Shown here: one piece after another, positions 1 to 5,984 of the stretch
How the letters are laid out: every line of letters begins with the position of its first letter
Position numbering within the stretch: the stretch's first letter is position 1
Source: an uncultured Dyadobacter sp.
GTDB taxonomy: Bacteria > Bacteroidota > Bacteroidia > Cytophagales > Spirosomataceae
Assembly: GCA_946481035.1 (NCBI GenBank)
Contig: CAMLNK010000114.1
Location: 1-8,765, forward strand
DNA: 8,765 bases
Reading direction: 5' to 3'
Position numbers and translations under genes: made by a program
The notes under the pieces: generated by a model
The model's input: the letters and a program-made list of their open reading frames with translations, nothing else
Database searches by the model: none
What the model was told of the DNA's origin: nothing

Positions 1-225
1 GGTGCAAAAACGGACCTTGAAATCAGGCATTACGGGCAAAAGAACGGCAGTTACAATCTCTATGACGATGACGGCGAGACATTTGCTTACGAAAAAGGGG
101 CATTCTCCTGGCGAACTATCAAAGTCGAGCGGCAAGGCGGGCAATTGAAAGGCAGCATTTCAGGATCCGAAAGCGGCAAGCCAAACACCATCGGCAATGT
201 CACCTGGCGGTTTATGACGGAATAG
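1..225 (+). CDS. 3' end of a GH31-type alpha-glycosidase (C-terminal DUF5110-like domain), partial
   Basis: An open frame enters from the left edge (frame 1) and gives 74 residues before TAG at 223-225. The start lies outside the window. The segment YNLYDDDGETFAYEKG (residues 18-33) resembles the aspartate-rich YxLYDDDGET signature of the beta-sandwich domain (DUF5110) that ends many GH31 alpha-glucosidases and alpha-xylosidases, and it is followed by SWR as in Bacteroidota members. The catalytic barrel is not visible, so substrate specificity cannot be read. GH31 enzymes hydrolyse alpha-linked glucose, xylose or galactose residues and are often periplasmic in this phylum. The last 14 bp overlap the end of the convergent Nudix gene. 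The family call rests on this short tail only; the coding assignment itself is firm because the frame is open, ends cleanly and reads like protein. Confidence 0.7.
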   Translation, partial: GAKTDLEIRHYGQKNGSYNLYDDDGETFAYEKGAFSWRTIKVERQGGQLKGSISGSESGKPNTIGNVTWRFMTE

Positions 226-703
226 CCTCCACGGTATCGAGATCAATATAACCGGAATTATAATGCCCCTTTTCCAATGGGCTTTTCGCGAGCGCTTCCG
301 CGAGAAACTCCGGATAGACACGGATCGAATGCAGTTCATTCACATCGTGCCAATGAAACAGCAACTCATCCTCTCCTTCCGCACCCAGAAAATCATTTTG
401 GTTAGGCAGGTTTTTGATATCCATTTCAAAATAGAAACCTATTTCGTGGTATTTGTCGCCGTTGTAAAGGAAGAAATTCTCGGAAACCCAGAGCATTTCG
501 CCGGCTTCGGCATCCATGCCGGTTTCCTCCTGCATCTCACGCTGCAAAGTGTCTTTCGAAAATTCAAACAACTCGCAGCGCCCGCCCGGGAGCGTCCAGA
601 AATTGTCGGAAGGGGTTTTGTGCAGAAGCACCTTGCCATTCAGCACCGCCACACCGGCGACCCTGTAATTGAACAATGCTCCCTCGATGCGCAGGCTGAT
701 CAT
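212..703 (-). CDS. Nudix hydrolase
   Basis: A 163-residue protein starting at ATG (complement of 701-703). It carries a perfect Nudix box, G-x5-E-x7-REUxEExGU, at residues 41-63: G41, E47, R55-E56, E59-E60, G62. The glutamates of REMQEE bind the divalent metal that activates water for hydrolysis of a nucleoside diphosphate linked to another moiety. The surroundings (GVAVLNGKVLLHK before the box, NFWTLPGG leading into it) are typical of small single-domain cytosolic Nudix proteins. There is no winged-helix extension of the NrtR kind, so it is probably an enzyme and not a regulator. The substrate cannot be told from the sequence. It lies 19 bp downstream of the lacI-type gene on the same strand, so the two are probably co-transcribed. 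Its 3' end overlaps the convergent GH31 gene by 14 bp (212-225). Confidence 0.93.
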   Translation of the reverse strand: MISLRIEGALFNYRVAGVAVLNGKVLLHKTPSDNFWTLPGGRCELFEFSKDTLQREMQEETGMDAEAGEMLWVSENFFLYNGDKYHEIGFYFEMDIKNLPNQNDFLGAEGEDELLFHWHDVNELHSIRVYPEFLAEALAKSPLEKGHYNSGYIDLDTVEAIPS

Positions 704-710
704 CCGTAAT

Positions 711-741
711 GCGGTTTTTCCGCTAAACTACGGTTTTTCCG
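711..741. repeat. Two direct copies of an 11-mer at the lacI/Nudix junction
   Basis: CGGTTTTTCCG occurs at 712-722 and again at 731-741, 19 bp apart start to start. The left copy extends to GCGG-TTTTT-CCGC (711-723), a 4-bp inverted repeat. The right copy encodes the last residues of the LacI-type protein; the left one fills the gap before the Nudix start. This may be a local duplication or a weak RNA hairpin between the two genes. It is too weak to call a terminator. Confidence 0.4.
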
Positions 742-1757
742 ACAGACGACGCCCGTATCGTCAATGCAGTTTTGAGTGAGCGCGTTTCGAACTTATCGGT
801 CTTCTCCGGGTGTTCGATCAACCGGATCAGCAGTTCCACGGCTTGTTGCCCCATCTCCATGGCAGGTTGCATGACAGTCGTCAAGGGCGGATTGAGCAGA
901 TCGGCTACGCTGATATTGGTAAAACCCACAATCGCGACTTCGTCCGGCACGCGGATGCCCTTTCTTTGAAATACCGACATACAGCCGGTCGTAAGGCGGT
1001 CGCTGGCGGTGAATATGGCGTCGGGCGGTTCAGGCAATGTGAGTAGTTCGTCGATTGCAGCTTCATTTTCGGCCTCGATTTTGCCGCCGTAAAGACAATA
1101 TTTGACATACGACTCATCGAATGGAATGCCATAATCTTCCAATGCCTTTTTATAACCCGCGAGCCGTTCGGTAGTGATCGACAAGTAAATAGGACTCGTC
1201 AAATGCGCAATGCGACGGCGTCCCGAAAGGATCAGGTGCTCGGTAGCCTCGTAACTTCCGGTAAAATTGTCGGCTACGACCTTATGCGTTTCAATATCAT
1301 TAGGTACCCGGTCGAGAAATACGATCGGCAGCCCTTTCTCCATCAACTCTTGAAAATGCACAAGGTTGGTCGTAAGGCTTGCCAGCGAAACCAGCAGCCC
1401 GTCCACCCTTCTGGATACCAGGTAATTGGTATTTGCCACTTCCCTTTCATAGGAATCATGGCTTTGGAAAATCACTACATGATAACCCAGGTTATAAGCA
1501 ATGGACTCGATGCCGTTGATCAGCTGCGAGAAAAAATGGTTCGCAATTTCAGGGATAATGACGCCGATAGACTTGCTTTTGCTATCCTTCAAGCTCAACG
1601 CAATGGGGTTCGGGCGGTAGTTCATCCGCTCGGCGTACTCCATTACCAGCTTTTTAGTCTCAGGGTTAATCTCGTAGCTATTTCTCAAAGCACGTGAAAC
1701 CGTCGAAGTCGACAGGTTCAGTGCCTTTGCAATATCCTTGATGGTGATGGTTTCCAA
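723..1757 (-). CDS. LacI-family transcriptional regulator, likely controller of the adjacent uronate operon
   Basis: A 344-residue protein with the standard LacI layout. An N-terminal helix-turn-helix spans about residues 4-24 (ITIKDIAKALNLSTSTVSRAL), the hinge helix lies near 50-57 (NPIALSLK), and a periplasmic-binding-protein-like effector domain runs from about 63 to the end. Internal family signatures include IGVIIPEIANHFFSQL, FLDRVP, FTASDRLTTG, and a C-terminal PPLTTVMQP stretch. The start is TTG (complement of 1755-1757). It is chosen because the first residues already align with the family start, no in-frame ATG lies upstream before an in-frame TAA, and the next internal Met (residue 39) would remove the DNA-binding domain. 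The stop is TAG at 723-725. The gene is transcribed divergently from kduD, so it probably binds the shared intergenic region and responds to a uronate-pathway metabolite. The effector and the sign of control are inference; many relatives repress. Confidence 0.93.
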   Translation of the reverse strand: METITIKDIAKALNLSTSTVSRALRNSYEINPETKKLVMEYAERMNYRPNPIALSLKDSKSKSIGVIIPEIANHFFSQLINGIESIAYNLGYHVVIFQSHDSYEREVANTNYLVSRRVDGLLVSLASLTTNLVHFQELMEKGLPIVFLDRVPNDIETHKVVADNFTGSYEATEHLILSGRRRIAHLTSPIYLSITTERLAGYKKALEDYGIPFDESYVKYCLYGGKIEAENEAAIDELLTLPEPPDAIFTASDRLTTGCMSVFQRKGIRVPDEVAIVGFTNISVADLLNPPLTTVMQPAMEMGQQAVELLIRLIEHPEKTDKFETRSLKTALTIRASSVGKTVV

Positions 1758-1770
1758 TGGAAAAAATTGG
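1754..1770 (-). promoter_or_regulatory. Small hairpin overlapping the TTG start of the regulator gene
   Basis: CCAAT (1754-1758) and ATTGG (1766-1770) form a 5-bp inverted repeat with a 7-nt loop. In the lacI mRNA the UUG start codon falls inside the 3' arm. A short stem like this is weak, so an effect on translation is only possible. Confidence 0.3.
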
Positions 1771-2023
1771 TTTATTCCAACTTATTATTCATTTCAAAAT
1801 ATCCTCTGCCTCTCTGCCCCTTCCTGCCGGACTGCCAATTTATCCCAAAATTTACAATCATCCGGGCCAACTGACAACGTTCCCGATAACGATTGCACAA
1901 AAAAAGACAATTCGTTATTTGATTTTTCTGATTATTCAGTCTAACATCGTTTGGTTGGGGTCTATTTACAATCGACGCTAAAATTATCGGATACCCCGAA
2001 AAAGACAAATCATATACCCATTA
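1758..2023. promoter_or_regulatory. Divergent intergenic control region between lacI-type gene and kduD
   Basis: These 266 bp separate two divergent starts and hold no gene I can support; short open frames crossing it show no recognisable protein. It is AT-rich compared with the flanking genes. It should contain both promoters and the operator of the LacI-type protein. I found no good match to the Bacteroidota promoter consensus (TAnnTTTG with an upstream TTTG) on either strand, so no promoter is placed. CGTT/AACG half-sites recur at 1878-1881, 1888-1891, 1913-1916 and 1948-1951. Minor inverted repeats are CTGA-N4-TCAG (1928-1939) and TCGG-N5-CCGA (1987-1999). Confidence 0.7.
1886..1918. promoter_or_regulatory. 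Candidate operator: 7-bp inverted repeat around an A-tract
   Basis: ATAACGA (1886-1892) and TCGTTAT (1912-1918) are exact reverse complements separated by 19 bp. Inside the arms, TTG (1893-1895) and CAA (1908-1910) continue the symmetry with a one-base offset. The spacer holds a run of seven A. A second partial symmetry, CGTT-N6-AACG, spans 1878-1891 with CG at its centre, as is common in LacI-family operators. The location between the divergent genes fits a regulator site. Assignment is by symmetry and position only. Confidence 0.35.
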
Positions 2024-2794
2024 ATGAATACCGTTAATTTATTTGACCTGACCGGAAAGACGGCATTGGTAACCGGTTGCAATCGCGGCATCGGAAAGGC
2101 CATCGCCGAAGCCCTCGCCGAAGCCGGTGCGGACATTATTGGTGTCGCTTCCTCGGAATTTACGGAAGGTAACGAAACCGGACGCGCTATCCGGCAGACA
2201 GGCAGGAAATTTTATCCTTACCAGGCCGATCTGGGCGACCGTGAAAAGCTATATCAGTTTATCAACCAGGTAAAACAAGACCACCCCGTCATCGACATCC
2301 TGATCAATAATGCAGGGATTATCCTCCGGCAGCCCGCCGCGGAACACCCCGACGAATATTGGGACAAAGTACTGAATATCAACCTCGACGCACCTTACAT
2401 ACTCGCCCGCGAGCTGGGCAGGGAAATGATCGCGCGCGGATCGGGCAAAATCATTTTCACGGCGTCGCTGCTCACTTTCCAGGGAGGCATTAATGTGCCG
2501 GGTTATACGGCTTCGAAAAGCGCGATCGGCGGCCTGGTGAAGGCATTAGCCAATGAATGGGCCGGAAAAGGCGTGAATGTGAACGCCATTGCACCGGGCT
2601 ACATTAATACCGACAATACCGAAGCGCTGCGCAATGACCCGGTACGGAGCAAGTCGATCCTCGACCGCATCCCTGCCGGGCGCTGGGGAATGCCGGAGGA
2701 TTTCAAAGGCCCCACCCTTTTCCTCGCCTCGGAAGCAGCGAGTTACGTTCACGGAACGACATTAACCGTCGATGGCGGCTGGATGGGCCGTTAG
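2024..2794 (+). CDS. kduD: 2-dehydro-3-deoxy-D-gluconate 5-dehydrogenase (KduD), SDR family
   Basis: A 256-residue short-chain dehydrogenase/reductase, about the usual length for KduD (roughly 250). It has the nucleotide-binding glycine motif TGCNRGIG (17-24), NNAG (95-98), the catalytic Asn in the VLNINLDAP segment (N118/N120), catalytic S148, and the YxxxK pair Y161/K165. The C-terminus VDGGWMGR is typical of KduD. The enzyme interconverts 2,5-diketo-3-deoxygluconate and KDG with NAD(H); in catabolism it delivers KDG in the cytoplasm. SDR sequences alone are ambiguous (gluconate 5-dehydrogenase is the near alternative), but kduI lies immediately downstream and fixes the role. It is the first gene of the + strand operon, with ATG at 2024; the 44 bp before kduI (2795-2838) show no visible signal. 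Confidence 0.93.
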   Translation: MNTVNLFDLTGKTALVTGCNRGIGKAIAEALAEAGADIIGVASSEFTEGNETGRAIRQTGRKFYPYQADLGDREKLYQFINQVKQDHPVIDILINNAGIILRQPAAEHPDEYWDKVLNINLDAPYILARELGREMIARGSGKIIFTASLLTFQGGINVPGYTASKSAIGGLVKALANEWAGKGVNVNAIAPGYINTDNTEALRNDPVRSKSILDRIPAGRWGMPEDFKGPTLFLASEAASYVHGTTLTVDGGWMGR

Positions 2795-2838
2795 TTAAAC
2801 CTATTAATCCAAAGAAATTCAAAAAGTAGCCGCTTAAT

Positions 2839-3669
2839 ATGCAAATCAGATTTGAAAGCAGCCGGAGAGAAGTCGCGCAAATGGATACCGATGCCCTGCG
2901 CGACAATTTCCTTGTCAAAGATATTTTCCAGGATGGCGAGATCCATTTCGTATACAGCCATTACGACCGCGTGATCATCGGCGGTGCCATTCCGCTCGCT
3001 ACTCCGCTGGCGATCCCGGTTTTCGACGCATTGAAAGCTTCCTATTTCCTCGAAAGACGCGAAATAGGCGTTATCAATATCGGCGGCGACGGCGAGGTTA
3101 TCGCCGATGGTGAGCATTTCGCCGTCAGCAAGCTGGGGTGTGTTTATGTGGGTAAAGGGACAAAAGAAGTGTTGCTAACCAGCAAAAATCCCGCCGAACC
3201 TGTCGCTTACTACCTGCTTTCCTCCCCCGCGCACCACACGCACCCGACCCGTTTGTTCACCAAGGAAGACGCCACACCCGCAACGGTGGGCAGTATGGAA
3301 ACTTCAAACCACCGCACCATTTATAAATACATCCATATGGACGGTATTCAGAGCTGCCAGCTGGTCATGGGGCTTACGGTACTGCAAACCGGCAGCGTTT
3401 GGAATACCATGCCTTCACACGTGCACGACAGGCGCATGGAAGCCTATTGCTATTTTGATGTACCTGATAATCAAAGGGTATTGCATTTAATGGGCGAACC
3501 TTCGGAAACCCGGCATTTGTGGGTGGCCAACCGCCAGGCTGTGATCTCGCCGCCATGGTCGATTCATTCGGGCTGCGGGACCTCCAACTATGCATTTATT
3601 TGGGGAATGGCGGGCGAAAACAAGGATTATACAGATATGGACCCGGTACTGATCGGCGATCTCAGATAA
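2839..3669 (+). CDS. kduI: 5-dehydro-4-deoxy-D-glucuronate isomerase (KduI)
   Basis: A 276-residue protein, close to the 278 of the E. coli enzyme. KduI isomerises 5-keto-4-deoxyuronate, the linear form of unsaturated uronate, to 2,5-diketo-3-deoxygluconate in the cytoplasm. It is a two-cupin protein with one metal site. The expected zinc ligands are present in order: H194 and H196 in the PSHVHDRRMEAY segment, E201, and H243 in SPPWSIHSG. Other family landmarks are LATPLAIPVF (53-62), the GCVYVGKG strand (100-107), SSPAHHTHPT (128-137) and the C-terminal FIWGMAGEN. The ATG at 2839 starts at the family's N-terminus (QIRFESSRREV). The stop TAA shares its last base with the next gene's ATG (TAATG), which suggests translational coupling to the cupin gene. 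Confidence 0.96.
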   Translation: MQIRFESSRREVAQMDTDALRDNFLVKDIFQDGEIHFVYSHYDRVIIGGAIPLATPLAIPVFDALKASYFLERREIGVINIGGDGEVIADGEHFAVSKLGCVYVGKGTKEVLLTSKNPAEPVAYYLLSSPAHHTHPTRLFTKEDATPATVGSMETSNHRTIYKYIHMDGIQSCQLVMGLTVLQTGSVWNTMPSHVHDRRMEAYCYFDVPDNQRVLHLMGEPSETRHLWVANRQAVISPPWSIHSGCGTSNYAFIWGMAGENKDYTDMDPVLIGDLR

Positions 3670-4025
3670 TGGAAGCATTCAAAGAAAAGGAATTCATCGC
3701 GGACAGTGAAATCGCCTGGGAAGACCTTGGGGGCGGCCTGAAACGCAAGATCATGGCTTACGACGACAACCTGATGATGGTCAAAGTCGCATTTGAAAAA
3801 GGCGGTATCGGCACATTGCACAGCCATTTCCATACTCAGATGAGCTATGTCGAAAGCGGGGAGTTCGAAATCACCATCGGCGAACGGAAACAGGTTTTGC
3901 GGCAGGGCGATGTGTATCACATTCCGCCGCATGTGGTGCACGGCGCATTATGTCTTTCGACCGGCATGCTCGTCGACATTTTTACCCCCATGCGGGAAGA
4001 TTTTGTAAGTATTCCAAAGGCATAA
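3669..4025 (+). CDS. kdgF: Single-domain cupin, KdgF-like (unsaturated galacturonate to linear ketouronate)
   Basis: An 118-residue single cupin. The open frame extends upstream inside kduI (Met at 3519), but the ATG at 3669 is preferred: it overlaps the kduI stop as TAATG and gives the normal length of the family. Cupin motif 1 is G45-x5-H51-x-H53-x3-Q57-x6-G64, with Gln in place of the usual Glu. Motif 2 holds the PPHVVHG segment with H91. The tail D103-x-F105-x3-R109 matches the Asp/Phe/Arg spacing I recall for the active site of Yersinia KdgF, which catalyses linearisation of 4,5-unsaturated galacturonate to 5-keto-4-deoxyuronate. Placement directly after kduI fits, since KdgF acts one step before it. 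No signal peptide is seen, so it is cytosolic. The cupin call is certain; the KdgF activity is inferred from these residues and the context. Confidence 0.85.
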   Translation: MEAFKEKEFIADSEIAWEDLGGGLKRKIMAYDDNLMMVKVAFEKGGIGTLHSHFHTQMSYVESGEFEITIGERKQVLRQGDVYHIPPHVVHGALCLSTGMLVDIFTPMREDFVSIPKA

Positions 4026-4035
4026 CGCATTCCAG

Positions 4036-5973
4036 ATGGCTATTTCTCTACCCCGTTTCCGTTCCTTTCCACGCTGGATCGCCTGTCTCGCGACTACCTG
4101 GTCGTTTGCACAGGAAGTGCCGTTATCCCGGCAAATGGCCGATTCTTTTATCGCAAATCATAAAGATTCGATCCTGGTCGGCAAAAACACGGCGACCAAA
4201 TGGGACTATGAGCAGGGATTAATGCTGAAAGCCATCGAAAAAGTGTGGTACCGGACCGGCGAAGGCAAATACTTCGAATATATCCGCAAGGACATCGACC
4301 AATATGTGCGCCCCGACGGCAGCATCCGTACCTACCGCGCCGACGAATTTAATATCGACAACATCCCGCCAGGCCGCGCATTGCTGACATTGTACCAGCA
4401 ATCACAGCCCGACAAAGACAAATACAAAAAAGCCGCCGACCTGCTCTGGAAGCAACTGGAAGCGCAACCTCGCACCAAGGAAGGCGGTTACTGGCACAAA
4501 AAACGCTACCCGAACCAGATGTGGCTCGACGGCCTCTTCATGGGCGAGCCATTCGCCGCAGAGTACAGCGCTATTTTCCACCATCCCGAGCATTTCGACG
4601 ACATCGTGAAGCAATTTGCATTGATCGAGAAATATGCCGTGGACGAAAAAACAGGCCTCGTTTACCATGCTTACGACGAAAGCCGCGAACAGAAATGGGC
4701 CGATAAAACAACCGGCCGTTCCCCGAGTTTCTGGGCACGTGCCATCGGCTGGTATGCGATCGCACTTGTGGATGTGCTCGATTATCTGTCGGCGCAGCAT
4801 CCGGGGCGAGCGCAGCTGATCGGCTATTTGCAAAGACTAGCGCCCGTGTTAGCAAAATATCAGGACCCCGAATCCGGCGCCTGGTATCAGGTGATCGACC
4901 AGGGCAAGCGGGCCGGAAATTACCTCGAAGCATCGGCCTCGTGCATGTTCGTCTATGCGCTCGCGAAAGGCGCGCGCCTGGGCTACATTCCTGAAAAATT
5001 CGCAGCCAATGCGAAGAAAGGTTACCAGGGAATTCTTCAAAATTTTGTAGAAAAAGAAGCAAACGGCACATTAAGTCTCAATAAAACGGTAAGCGTAGGC
5101 GGCCTCGGCGGCACGCCCTACCGCGATGGCACTTATGAATATTACCTCAGCGAACCCATTCGCAAGAACGATCTGAAAGGCATAGGCCCATTCATTTTTG
5201 CAAGTGTTGAAATGGAGATTGCGGCCGAAAATGCGGTAGGTAAGGGCAAAACAGTGGGTTTAGACTACTATTTCAACCACGAAACCCGTAAAGATCTGAC
5301 CGGCGCACCGGAGCAATTCCACTACACCTGGGAGGATCGTATGCATTCGGGCTTCTGGCTTTGGGGCAATACTTTCCGGGAATTGGGTGCTAAAACGGTT
5401 TCATTGCCGGCATCGCCCACCGCTGCGAACTTGAAGGGCGTCGACATTTACATTATCGTCGACCCGGATACGAAAAAAGAGACGCCCGAGCCGCGTTCCA
5501 TCGATGATAAATCCATTTCCGAAATTGAAAAATGGGTAAAGGCAGGCGGCGTGCTGGTGCTCATGGCCAACGATACCGCCAATTGTGAAATCCCGCATTT
5601 CAACAAGCTGGCTGCAAAATTCGGCATTCAGTTTACGAGTAAAAACCGCAATATGGTGCAGGGTACGCAGTTTGAGCAAGGCAGGCTGATGATCCCCGCC
5701 GACGCGAAATCTGTTTTCCCTACCACTGAAAAAATTTACATCAAAGAGCTTTCACCGCTCAGCCTCACGCCGCCTGCAAAAGCTTTGCTAACCGACCAGG
5801 GCGATGTCATTTTCGGGATTTCCAGATATGGTAAGGGCACCGTATTCGCCGTCGGCGATCCGTGGCTTTACAATGAATATGTTGACGGCAGGAGGATCGA
5901 TACCAGCTTCGAGAATTTCGAGGCGGGCAAGGACCTCGCCGGTTGGTTGTTGAAACAGGTTGTTAAAAAGTAA
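4036..5973 (+). CDS. GH105 unsaturated rhamnogalacturonyl/uronyl hydrolase with C-terminal DUF4350-like domain
   Basis: A 645-residue protein in two parts. Residues about 30-395 form an (alpha/alpha)6-barrel of the GH88/GH105 type; about 402-645 form a second domain resembling DUF4350 / class I glutamine amidotransferase-like folds, with the closing GKG (599-601) and GDPW (607-610) motifs. GH105 enzymes of the YteR type remove the terminal 4,5-unsaturated galacturonate from lyase-made oligosaccharides by hydrating the double bond. Likely catalytic acid D165 lies in MWLDGLFMG (162-170). H211 in VYHAYDES, the WAR...GW segment (233-239) and D108 in IDNIPPGR are other family positions. Residues 1-25 look like a somewhat poor signal peptide (many Arg, core WIACLATTWSFA, possible cleavage after A25), suggesting a periplasmic enzyme. 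Preferred substrate (rhamnogalacturonan or other uronides) is unproven. It starts 10 bp after the cupin gene. Confidence 0.92.
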   Translation: MAISLPRFRSFPRWIACLATTWSFAQEVPLSRQMADSFIANHKDSILVGKNTATKWDYEQGLMLKAIEKVWYRTGEGKYFEYIRKDIDQYVRPDGSIRTYRADEFNIDNIPPGRALLTLYQQSQPDKDKYKKAADLLWKQLEAQPRTKEGGYWHKKRYPNQMWLDGLFMGEPFAAEYSAIFHHPEHFDDIVKQFALIEKYAVDEKTGLVYHAYDESREQKWADKTTGRSPSFWARAIGWYAIALVDVLDYLSAQHPGRAQLIGYLQRLAPVLAKYQDPESGAWYQVIDQGKRAGNYLEASASCMFVYALAKGARLGYIPEKFAANAKKGYQGILQNFVEKEANGTLSLNKTVSVGGLGGTPYRDGTYEYYLSEPIRKNDLKGIGPFIFASVEMEIAAENAVGKGKTVGLDYYFNHETRKDLTGAPEQFHYTWEDRMHSGFWLWGNTFRELGAKTVSLPASPTAANLKGVDIYIIVDPDTKKETPEPRSIDDKSISEIEKWVKAGGVLVLMANDTANCEIPHFNKLAAKFGIQFTSKNRNMVQGTQFEQGRLMIPADAKSVFPTTEKIYIKELSPLSLTPPAKALLTDQGDVIFGISRYGKGTVFAVGDPWLYNEYVDGRRIDTSFENFEAGKDLAGWLLKQVVKK

Positions 5974-5984
5974 ATCTCATCGCT

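Noticed and set aside
263..709. 148-codon + strand open frame
   Set aside because: It is antisense to the Nudix gene, which has a perfect Nudix box. The + frame resembles nothing known.
1927..1999. Short inverted repeats CTGA-N4-TCAG and TCGG-N5-CCGA as terminators or operators
   Set aside because: Four-base arms are expected by chance in this length. They are noted in the intergenic entry only.
1738..2008. Short open frames on both strands in the divergent intergenic region
   Set aside because: They overlap each other, lack protein-like composition, and cover the region that must hold the promoters.
3519..3668. 50-codon N-terminal extension of the cupin
   Set aside because: The extension lies inside the kduI coding sequence in another frame. 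The ATG at 3669 overlaps the kduI stop and gives the normal family length.
4571..5071. 166-codon - strand open frame in the GH105 gene
   Set aside because: It is Arg/Cys-rich and antisense to a well-supported enzyme, which is the usual shadow of GC-rich third positions.
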